The notes under the pieces: generated by a model
Seen by the model: only the letters and a program-made list of their open reading frames with translations
The model's database searches: none
What the model was told of the DNA's origin: nothing
Shown here: one piece after another, positions 10,641 to 17,028 of the stretch
Layout: each line of letters begins with the position of its first letter
Position numbering within the stretch: the first letter of the stretch is position 1
DNA from: JADJPO01 sp963828555
GTDB taxonomy: Bacteria; Actinomycetota; Actinomycetes; Actinomycetales; Kineosporiaceae
DNA: 64,000 nucleotides
Direction of reading: 5' to 3'
NCBI GenBank assembly: GCA_963828555.1
Contig: CAWHEL010000005.1
Span: 806,001 to 870,000 of the forward strand
Made by a program: the position numbers and the translations under genes

Positions 10641-11891
10641 ATGCCCGGTCCGTGGCCACAACGCATGGTGAACCCCATTCGCACCTACGACTGGGGATCG
10701 ACCACCGTCCTCCCCCGGCTGCAGGGCCGCAAGCCCTCCGGCGAGCCCGAGGCGGAGCTGTGGATGGGCGCCCACTCGACTGCGCCGTCCGGTCTGATCC
10801 AGCTCGACGGCACGACCGTGTCGCTGGACCGGGCGATCGCCGAGAACGCCGGCACGATGCTCGGCTCCCAGGTGCACGAGTCCTTCGGTGAGCGGCTGCC
10901 GTTCCTGCTCAAGATCCTCGCCATCGCGCGTCCGCTGTCGGTGCAGGTGCACCCCACCGCGGAGCGGGCCAGGAACGGCTTCGACGGAGAGGTCGACATC
11001 CCCGGCGACCACCGCTACGTCGACCCCTACCCCAAGCCGGAGCTGCTCTACGCCCTGGAACCGGTGGACGCCCTGTGCGGATTCCGGTCGGCGCACGACG
11101 CGGGCCGGTTGCTGTCGCTGCTCGACACCGACCGGGCGCGGTTGCTGGCCGGGTTGCTGATCGGGCACGGCGCCGAGCCACACCTGCTGGAGAGCGTGCT
11201 GCGCACGCTGGTCACCTGGCCGCAGGACGACCGGACCGAGCTGGCCCAGGAGGTGGCCAAGGCCGCGAAACGGCTGCTGTCCACCGCCGGTCCCACCACC
11301 GACTCGGCCTTGTCCCCCACCGACCGGCGCGCGTTGACCTGGGCCTGCCGCCTGGCCCAGCAGCACCCCAAGGACCCGCTGGTCGCCGCGCCGTTCCTGC
11401 TCGATCTGATCCGCCTGGAGCCCGGTGAGGTGCTGTTCATACCGGCCGGAGCCCCGCACGCCTACCTCTACGGGCTGGGAGTGGAGATCATGGCCAACTC
11501 GGACAACGTGCTGAGGGCCGGGCTGACCCACAAGCCGATCGCGATCGAGGAACTGCTGCACATCGTGGACGGCGACACCCGGCCGGTGCGCGACGTCCCG
11601 TTCACCTGGCTCGGCCCGAACGAGGTGGCCTGGGCCCCCGACGTGGCCGAGTTCCAGCTGAGCCGGATCTGGATGACCGGCGAGGCGCCGGTCACCGCCT
11701 TCCCCGGGATCGCCGGGCCCCAGGTGCTGCTGTGCACGTCCGGCCCGGTGCGCCTGGCCTGCGGGGACACCGAGGTCACCCTGGAGCCGGGACAGTCGGC
11801 CTTCGTGGGGGCCAGCGCGTCGCCGCTGTCGATGACCGGGCCGGGCGAGGTGTTCCGCGCCTGCGCCGGGCACCAGCGGATCCCGCACTGA
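10641..11891 (+). CDS. manA: Mannose-6-phosphate isomerase, class I
   Basis: It interconverts mannose 6-phosphate and fructose 6-phosphate, supplying GDP-mannose for actinobacterial glycans. The 416-residue length is normal for class I enzymes. Zinc-ligand motifs are present: LSVQVHP near residues 99-105, YPKPELLYAL near 133-142, and a distal FIPAGAPHAYLYG. The segment VEIMANSDNVLRAGLT with its conserved Arg is also typical. It starts 11 bases after the S51-like gene and probably shares its transcript. Confidence 0.95.
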   Translation: MPGPWPQRMVNPIRTYDWGSTTVLPRLQGRKPSGEPEAELWMGAHSTAPSGLIQLDGTTVSLDRAIAENAGTMLGSQVHESFGERLPFLLKILAIARPLSVQVHPTAERARNGFDGEVDIPGDHRYVDPYPKPELLYALEPVDALCGFRSAHDAGRLLSLLDTDRARLLAGLLIGHGAEPHLLESVLRTLVTWPQDDRTELAQEVAKAAKRLLSTAGPTTDSALSPTDRRALTWACRLAQQHPKDPLVAAPFLLDLIRLEPGEVLFIPAGAPHAYLYGLGVEIMANSDNVLRAGLTHKPIAIEELLHIVDGDTRPVRDVPFTWLGPNEVAWAPDVAEFQLSRIWMTGEAPVTAFPGIAGPQVLLCTSGPVRLACGDTEVTLEPGQSAFVGASASPLSMTGPGEVFRACAGHQRIPH

Positions 11892-11936
11892 ACCACCCGG
11901 CCCCGCCTCGATCGGCCGGGACCGAATGATCAACAG

Positions 11937-11964
11937 GCGAACGTTCAGGATGCGAACTGTTCGC
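11937..11964. promoter_or_regulatory. Paired GCGAAC palindromes before the STAS-like gene
   Basis: Two palindromic sites lie side by side: GCGAACGTTC at 11937-11946, whose core GAACGTTC is a perfect palindrome, and GCGAACTGTTCGC at 11952-11964, a perfect 13-bp palindrome around a central T. Both begin GCGAAC and are 15 bases apart. They sit 20-47 bases upstream of the ATG at 11984, where an operator is expected. The spacing inside each does not fit the usual actinobacterial LexA box (GAAC-N4-GTTC). The regulator is unknown. Confidence 0.35.
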
Positions 11965-11983
11965 GACTCTGTGAGCATTGAGC

Positions 11984-12286
11984 ATGGCCATCCCTGCCGT
12001 GATCACCGTGACCAGGGTCGGCACCCAGGTCGTCGTCCGCTTCGCGGGCGATGTCGGCGACCAGCATGCCCAGGCCTTGAAGGAAGCCCTGGATGACGTC
12101 GGTCGCCTGGCGCTGCGCCGGGTCGCGGTGGATCTGTCCTGCGCGCGGCGGATCGACGGGATGGCGATCGACTTCCTGGTGGCCCTGAACGGGCGCTGGG
12201 TGGTCAAGCATCTGAACACTCCGCCGCACCTGCGCGGGCTGCTGCCGCCCACGTTCGCGACATCCCCCCTCGTCGCCGAGGCCTGA
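11984..12286 (+). CDS. STAS-like (anti-sigma factor antagonist-type) protein
   Basis: The 100-residue product looks like a single STAS domain: an early beta strand VGTQVVVRFAGDVGD, then VAVDLSCARRIDGMAIDFLV, which corresponds to the STAS core where a serine is usually phosphorylated. Here the position equivalent to D-S-x-G-hydrophobic reads IDGMAIDF, so the phosphorylatable serine seems absent. ATG 11984 is preferred over an in-frame TTG at 11978. Neighbouring genes are unrelated, and a pair of palindromes precedes it. It could instead be a divergent small alpha/beta protein. Confidence 0.5.
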   Translation: MAIPAVITVTRVGTQVVVRFAGDVGDQHAQALKEALDDVGRLALRRVAVDLSCARRIDGMAIDFLVALNGRWVVKHLNTPPHLRGLLPPTFATSPLVAEA

Positions 12287-12292
12287 GCGCGC

Positions 12293-12787
12293 TCAGCCCG
12301 GCGGCACCAGTTCGATCAGCGCAGCATTGCCCCGGCTGTCGATCTTGATCCGGGCCAGCACGGAACCGTCGGCCAGCAAGCGGCCCGTCTCGGCGGCCTC
12401 GCCCTGGGGCAGGAAGAGGCTCTCGATGCCGCAGCGCAGCCGCCAGCCCTCGTTCTCGCAGCGCACATACGGCCCGGTGGCCGGCTGCCTGGACTGCGGC
12501 TCCCCCCGCCCCTTCCACACCTGCCCGTCCTGGACCAGCGCCACGTAGACCATGCCGTCGGGCCGGCCAGAGGAGTCGACCTGAGGGTCGACTCCTGTCA
12601 GGTCGGGGTAGCTCAGCGACACGTAGGCGCCCCGGAAGGGGTCGATCGGGTCGTAGGGGGCGACCCGCAGCAGATACTCCTGCCCGGTCACCCGCGCCGA
12701 CAGCGGCCCGGCGACTGCCACACCGACGATCGCGCCCTGGGCCAGAACGGCCGCAGCGACCAGTACCCGGCGATCGGTCAGGTTCAC
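12293..12787 (-). CDS. GDYXXLXY-type membrane-anchored protein
   Basis: The 164-residue product has an N-terminal hydrophobic segment (VLVAAAVLAQGAIVGVAVAG, residues 8-27) and an extracytoplasmic part containing DPFRGAYVSLSYPDL, the signature of GDYXXLXY-domain proteins. Such proteins are normally encoded next to DUF2157 membrane proteins, as here: its start overlaps the DUF2157 stop by 4 bases, implying translational coupling. Function in the family is unknown; an envelope-associated role is inferred. It is convergent with the STAS-like gene, whose stop is 6 bases away. Confidence 0.8.
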   Translation of the reverse strand: MNLTDRRVLVAAAVLAQGAIVGVAVAGPLSARVTGQEYLLRVAPYDPIDPFRGAYVSLSYPDLTGVDPQVDSSGRPDGMVYVALVQDGQVWKGRGEPQSRQPATGPYVRCENEGWRLRCGIESLFLPQGEAAETGRLLADGSVLARIKIDSRGNAALIELVPPG

Positions 12788-14001
12788 GGCTGCTCCTCCG
12801 TCTCGGTGCTGGTCTCGAGCTGGTCGTCGACCTCGTCGTCGACCTGGGCGATCAGGCGTCGACGGGCCCGATCGAACAGGTAGCCACTGGCGAGCAGCAC
12901 CAGCCCGACGGCCAGGAACAGCGTGGCGCCGGAGATGATCGGCGCGAACACGGCGAAGCTCTGCACCGTGGTGAACAGCACCAGGGCCGCGGTGGCCAGG
13001 CCGGTCAGCGCCGGCAGGTCACGACGCACCCCCAGCACCGCGTACCAGCCGGCCACGACGAGGTAGACCAGCACGCTGACCACGGCGCGCACGGTGGTGG
13101 TGGCGCTCGGCTCGGCGTCGACGATCTCCGGGCTCCACCAGGCCAGCCCGACCCCGGCCGCAGCGGCGATCACCGGCACGGCCACCTCCAGCCGGTCGCG
13201 CGCCGCGCCGAACGCCAGGGCAGCCGCGGCCACCACCGCACCCACCACCGCACCCACCGTCAGACCGCCCGGCCAGTGGCTGGCCTGCGGGCCGAACGGC
13301 AGGGCCGCCGCGAACAGGCCGAGCAGCACCAGCAGCGCGCCCACGACCCGCCAGGGCAGGGCGAAGTGACCACGCCAGCGTGCGGCGTGCAGCACGCCCA
13401 CTGCCGTCGCCACCACGGCGCCGAGCAGGATCGCGGCGACGAACCCGAGCAGACCGTCGGCGGCTTCCGCGCTCTGCCAGGTGAACCAGACCGTCCCGAG
13501 CACGACGCCGAGCAACAGCGGGGACACCCCGCCGACGGCATAGGCATAGAGCAGTGCGCCCAGGGCCCACCAGCCGACCAGGGCCGCCTCGTACGCTGGC
13601 ACCTGGAGGCTCTGCGCGGCCTGGAACACCACCGCGCCGAACGCCGCCGCCGCCAGCACCCGGAGCGCCCCGACCACCGGGGAGTTGCGATCCTCCTCGC
13701 GTTCACGGCGGCCGGCGAGCAGCTCGGCGGCGACGACCAGGCCGAGCCAGAGGGCGGTCACCACTGCGAACCGGGCCAGCGGGGAGAGCTGATCGAGGTT
13801 GGCCGCCACCAGCCAGATCAGGCCGGCGGCGACGAACGCCGCCCCCAGCGCCAGCAGCAGCCTGGTCAGGGAGAACCGGCGGGAGGCGAGGTAGCGGCCG
13901 CGGATGGCCTGCGCGACGTCGTCCGCGATCAGGCCATCAGCCTGCCAGGAACGCAGTTCGCCCTCGAGCCAGGCGAGCTGTCCAGGAGTAACGGTGGTCA
14001 T
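12784..14001 (-). CDS. DUF2157 polytopic membrane protein
   Basis: The 405-residue protein begins with a cytoplasmic segment (LAWLEGELRSWQADGLIADD) typical of DUF2157, followed by about ten to twelve hydrophobic helices and a charged C-terminus (VDDEVDDQLETSTETEEQP). It is the upstream partner of the GDYXXLXY gene, with a 4-base overlap. The biochemical function of this family is not known. The ATG at 14001 immediately precedes the conserved N-terminal segment. Confidence 0.85.
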   Translation of the reverse strand: MTTVTPGQLAWLEGELRSWQADGLIADDVAQAIRGRYLASRRFSLTRLLLALGAAFVAAGLIWLVAANLDQLSPLARFAVVTALWLGLVVAAELLAGRREREEDRNSPVVGALRVLAAAAFGAVVFQAAQSLQVPAYEAALVGWWALGALLYAYAVGGVSPLLLGVVLGTVWFTWQSAEAADGLLGFVAAILLGAVVATAVGVLHAARWRGHFALPWRVVGALLVLLGLFAAALPFGPQASHWPGGLTVGAVVGAVVAAAALAFGAARDRLEVAVPVIAAAAGVGLAWWSPEIVDAEPSATTTVRAVVSVLVYLVVAGWYAVLGVRRDLPALTGLATAALVLFTTVQSFAVFAPIISGATLFLAVGLVLLASGYLFDRARRRLIAQVDDEVDDQLETSTETEEQP

Positions 14002-14096
14002 ACCGCCCAGTGTTCACCCTCCGCGGCCCGATGAACCGCATTGATGTGGCTCACCAGACACCGGCCGGGACCTGTATCCCGTGCCCTCGTGCGCTT

Positions 14097-14114
14097 ACCT
14101 ACGCTAGCGTAGGT
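14097..14114. promoter_or_regulatory. Perfect 18-bp palindrome, probable TetR-type operator
   Basis: The sequence ACCTACGCTAGCGTAGGT is its own reverse complement over all 18 bases. It sits 46 bases upstream of the GTG of the nitronate monooxygenase gene, in a 158-base gap divergent from the DUF2157 gene. The ACCTAC...GTAGGT form resembles operators of TetR-family repressors of lipid and acyl-CoA genes in actinobacteria; that comparison is from general knowledge. No TetR gene lies in the window, so the regulator would act from elsewhere. Confidence 0.6.
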
Positions 14115-14159
14115 TACGGCATCGTAGCTTCAGCGGCTGCTCCGACGAGAGGTCCCCAC

Positions 14160-15608
14160 GTGGCCATCACCGCCCCTCCCCCACAGGTCATCCAAGGCGG
14201 CATGGGGGTGGCGATCTCCGACTGGCGCCTCGCGCGCGCGGTCTCCCGGACGGGTCAGCTCGGCGTCGTGTCCGGCACCGCGCTCGAGGTGCTCTGCACC
14301 CGGCGACTGCAGGCCGGGGACCCGGGCGGCCATGTCCGCCGGGCGCTGGGAGCCTTCCCGGCCCCGGAGGTCGCCGCCTGGATCATCGACTCCTACTTCG
14401 TCGAGGGTGGGATCGGCCCGCAGGCGCTCTATCGGCAGGTGCCCCGACACACGGTCAACTCCTCCCGCCGGCTGCTGGAACTGACCGCCGCAGCCAACTT
14501 CGCGGAGGTCTACCTGGCCAAGGAGGGCCACTCCGGCGTGGTCGGGGTCAACTACCTGCGAAAGATCGAGCTGCCGCTCCCCGCGGCGCTCTACGGGGCG
14601 ATCCTGGCCGGGGTCGACTACGTGCTGGTCGGCGCCGGGAGCCCGGCCGAGATCCCGGCACTGGCCCGCACGCTCGCCCGGCACGAGGCGGTGACCTTCT
14701 CGGTGCGGGTGCAGGGTGCCCGGTCCACCGACCGGGTCGGCGACGTGCGGTTCGACCCGGCCCAGGTGCTGCCGATGCCGCCCGGCCCGTTGCCGGTGCC
14801 CCAGGTGCTGGCCATCGTGGCCTCGACCGACCTGGCCAAGGCCCTGGCCGAGAACCCGGAGACCCGCCCGGCCGGATTCGTGCTCGAGGGCCCGAGCGCC
14901 GGCGGGCACAACGCCCCGCCGCGCGGGCCGCGCAAGGTCGACGAGCTCGGCCAGCCGGTCTACGACGAGCGCGACACCGTCGACGTGCCCCTGCTGGTCG
15001 GCATCGGGCTGCCGGTCTGGCTGGCCGGCTCCTACGGAACCCCCGAGCGCTATCGCGAGGCACGGGCGCTGGGCGCCGCCGGGGTGCAGGTCGGCACCGC
15101 CTTCGCCTACTGCGACGAGTCGGGGTTCGACGAGACGATCAAACAGCAGGTGCGGGCCGCGGTCGCCGACGGCAGCCTGCGGGTGCGGGCGGACTGGCGC
15201 GCCTCGCCCACCGGGTTCCCGTTCCGGGTCGCCGAACTGCCCGGCACCCTGACCGATGCGGACGTCGTGGCGGCGCGCCAGCCGGTGTGCGACCTCGGCG
15301 CGCTGCGCTCGACCTTCGTCAACAGCGAGGGCGCGGTCGACTACCGCTGCCCCGCCGAACCACCGAGGGCCTACCGGCGCAAGGGCGGCCGCGAGGCCAA
15401 CACCGCCGGCCGGGTCTGCCTGTGCAATGCCCTGTTCGCCAGCGCCGGCTTCCCGCAGCGCCGCCCCCAGGGTGTGGTGGAGCCACCGTTGGTCACCTCG
15501 GGTGAGGACATGACGGCCGTCGCCACCCTGCTCGCCGCACACGCCAACGGGGGTGGCGTCCCGCACGGGTACACCGCGCGCGACGTCGTCCAGTACCTGC
15601 TCGGCTGA
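14160..15608 (+). CDS. Nitronate monooxygenase (2-nitropropane dioxygenase-like, FMN-dependent)
   Basis: The 482-residue product has the NMO/IMPDH-like barrel pattern: IQGGMGVAISDWRLARAVS near the N-terminus, LAKEGHSGVVGVNYL near residues 119-133, LEGPSAGGHNAPP near 240, and a phosphate-binding AGSYGTPERYREARALGAAG near 290-310. It would oxidise alkyl nitronates, or another substrate, using FMN and oxygen. It is longer than the classical 320-370-residue enzymes and has a C-terminal extension with RVCLCNALFASAGFPQRR, so a distinct substrate is possible. GTG 14160 follows a purine-rich GACGAGAGG stretch and matches where family similarity begins. The 18-bp palindrome upstream suggests repressor control. 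Confidence 0.85.
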   Translation: MAITAPPPQVIQGGMGVAISDWRLARAVSRTGQLGVVSGTALEVLCTRRLQAGDPGGHVRRALGAFPAPEVAAWIIDSYFVEGGIGPQALYRQVPRHTVNSSRRLLELTAAANFAEVYLAKEGHSGVVGVNYLRKIELPLPAALYGAILAGVDYVLVGAGSPAEIPALARTLARHEAVTFSVRVQGARSTDRVGDVRFDPAQVLPMPPGPLPVPQVLAIVASTDLAKALAENPETRPAGFVLEGPSAGGHNAPPRGPRKVDELGQPVYDERDTVDVPLLVGIGLPVWLAGSYGTPERYREARALGAAGVQVGTAFAYCDESGFDETIKQQVRAAVADGSLRVRADWRASPTGFPFRVAELPGTLTDADVVAARQPVCDLGALRSTFVNSEGAVDYRCPAEPPRAYRRKGGREANTAGRVCLCNALFASAGFPQRRPQGVVEPPLVTSGEDMTAVATLLAAHANGGGVPHGYTARDVVQYLLG

Positions 15609-15622
15609 CGGCGGACGTCGCG

Positions 15623-16084
15623 ATGCGCCTGCTGCTGCGCCCCACCACGCGGGCCGACCTGCACGCCGTCGCCCGGCTCGAGCGATCGGGAGACAGCGCC
15701 CGCTGGCTGGCCACGACCGGTCTGGCCTGGCACCGGGCAGCCCTCGCCGATCCCGCAGTGGATCATCGCGTGGCCCTGCTCGACGACCGCCTCGCCGGCT
15801 TCCTGGTCCTGGCCGAGGCTCCTCGGTCGTCGCTGGAGCTTCGCCGCCTCGTCGTGCGCCCCGCACTGCGCGGGAGTGGGGTGGGCGGCGCGTTGGTACG
15901 GGCCTGCGTGGCTGTGGCCCGGCACCGTGGCCTCCGGCGGGTGTTCCTGGACGTCGCCGACGGCAACACCACGGCCAGGAACCTTTACGCCGCACTGGGT
16001 TTCACCGAGGTCGCGCTGCCACAGCGCTATGTGGGCCACCCGGTTCCGCAGGGCTTCGCGGTGATGGTTCTGCCGTTGCGCTGA
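15623..16084 (+). CDS. GNAT-family N-acetyltransferase
   Basis: The 153-residue protein is a single GNAT domain: LLLRPTTRADLHAVARLE at the start, an acetyl-CoA-binding segment VVRPALRGSGVGGALVRAC near residues 75-93, and NTTARNLYAALGF near 114-126. It would transfer an acetyl group from acetyl-CoA to an amine; the substrate cannot be deduced. It begins 14 bases after the monooxygenase stop and may be co-transcribed with it. Confidence 0.85.
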   Translation: MRLLLRPTTRADLHAVARLERSGDSARWLATTGLAWHRAALADPAVDHRVALLDDRLAGFLVLAEAPRSSLELRRLVVRPALRGSGVGGALVRACVAVARHRGLRRVFLDVADGNTTARNLYAALGFTEVALPQRYVGHPVPQGFAVMVLPLR

Positions 16085-16095
16085 GCTCGGGCCGA

Positions 16096-16587
16096 TCAGG
16101 CCGCGATCCGGTCCAGGTGGCGCTCGAGCGCGTCGAAGGCCGCCATCCACCCCTGGGCGCCGGGCGAGTCGGCCGGGATCCCGACGTGGGTCAGGGTCAA
16201 TCTGGTCCGCTCGCCGAGGTCCTCGAGGTCGAGGATCACCTCGGTGGTGAGCGGATGATCGTCAGGCATGCCCAGTTCCGCGGGCGCCAGGACCCGGCCC
16301 TCGACGTCAGCCATGGCCTCGGTGTACACGAGCCGTCGGCCCGGCACGACCTCGCGGTACTCCCCCACGAACCACATCTGCATCACAGCATCCGAGCGGG
16401 TCAGCTCCATGCAGATCCTGCGCTCGCCGCCCACCCGCACGTCCATCCTGGCGACCGGCACGCTGGACCCCTCGGGCCCGTACCAGGCGGCGAAGTGCTC
16501 TGGCTCGGTCCACATCCGCCAGACCAGGGATGCAGGGGCCTGCACCAGACGTTCGATCACCACAGCGTCGCTCCGGTTGTCAGTCAT
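16096..16587 (-). CDS. SRPBCC (AHSA1/activator of Hsp90-like) domain protein
   Basis: The 163-residue product begins with VVIERLVQAPASLVWRMWTE and continues with FAAWYGPEG and a C-terminal GWMAAFDALERHLDRIA, all typical of AHSA1-like SRPBCC proteins with a helix-grip ligand cavity. Its start overlaps the end of the ArsR gene by 8 bases, a very common ArsR-SRPBCC pairing in which the repressor controls its own operon. The ligand is unknown. Confidence 0.85.
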   Translation of the reverse strand: MTDNRSDAVVIERLVQAPASLVWRMWTEPEHFAAWYGPEGSSVPVARMDVRVGGERRICMELTRSDAVMQMWFVGEYREVVPGRRLVYTEAMADVEGRVLAPAELGMPDDHPLTTEVILDLEDLGERTRLTLTHVGIPADSPGAQGWMAAFDALERHLDRIAA

Positions 16588-16957
16588 GGGTTCCGCCTGT
16601 TCCGTGAGGTGGAGTGAGAGGGGTGGTTGTGAGCCCCTGGAGGTAGCCGTCCATCCGGTCGAGTCGCGCCTCCCAGACGGGCCGGTACTGATCCGCCCAG
16701 GTCGCGACGTCCTCGAGGCGGGCTGCGTCCAGGCGGCAGGGCCGATACTGCGCACGCTGCCCGCGGGTCACCAGGCCCGCCCGTTCGAGCACCTTGATGT
16801 GCTTGGACACCGCGGGCAGCGTCAGGTGGAACGGCGCGGCCAGCTCGTTCACCGTCGCCTCGCCCTGCGCCAGCCGGGCCAGGATCGCGCGCCGGGTGGC
16901 GTTGGCCAGGGCGGCGAAGGTGTCGTCGAGCCGCTCCTCGTCGATCGCCGTCTGCAC
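16580..16957 (-). CDS. ArsR-family winged-helix repressor
   Basis: The 125-residue protein contains a winged helix: FAALANATRRAILARLAQGE, then TVNELAAPFHLTLPAVSKHI and VLERAGLVTRGQRAQYR. The metal-binding cysteines of classical arsenic sensors are absent, which is usual for ArsR proteins paired with SRPBCC proteins. GTG 16957 follows an AAGGGG ribosome site. A near-perfect AT-rich palindrome and a TTGACA promoter lie just upstream, so autorepression is likely. Confidence 0.9.
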   Translation of the reverse strand: MQTAIDEERLDDTFAALANATRRAILARLAQGEATVNELAAPFHLTLPAVSKHIKVLERAGLVTRGQRAQYRPCRLDAARLEDVATWADQYRPVWEARLDRMDGYLQGLTTTPLTPPHGTGGTHD

Positions 16958-16977
16958 AGTGGCCCCTTATTTTTCGC

Positions 16978-16995
16978 ATCAGTTAATTAACCGAT
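16978..16995. promoter_or_regulatory. AT-rich palindromic operator for the ArsR-SRPBCC operon
   Basis: ATCAGTTAATTAACCGAT is an 18-bp palindrome with one mismatched pair and a perfect GTTAATTAAC core. It is strikingly AT-rich in this high-GC segment. It lies 21 bases before the ArsR GTG and just downstream of the predicted -10 element, where a bound dimer would block initiation. Confidence 0.65.
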
Positions 16996-16999
16996 ATGG

Positions 17000-17028
17000 A
17001 AACTACGGGAGGCCAGTCAGGTTGTCAA
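17000..17028 (-). promoter_or_regulatory. Predicted sigma-70-type promoter for the ArsR-SRPBCC operon
   Basis: Read on the minus strand there is a perfect TTGACA (17028-17023), a 17-base spacer, and TAGTTT (17005-17000), a fair -10 box. The -35 box overlaps the stop codon of the CoA-transferase gene. The spacing is ideal for the housekeeping sigma factor, and the palindromic operator follows at once. Confidence 0.6.

Noticed and set aside
7174..10659. A very long open frame on the minus strand opposite the helicase, S51-like and manA genes
   Set aside because: It is an antisense shadow of high-GC genes: its translation is Gly/Arg/His/Asp-rich without any domain, while the plus strand carries clear protein families.
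11937..11964. LexA/SOS box upstream of the STAS-like gene
   Set aside because: The half-sites are GAAC and GTTC but the spacers are 0 and 1 base instead of 4, so it was kept only as an unknown palindrome pair.
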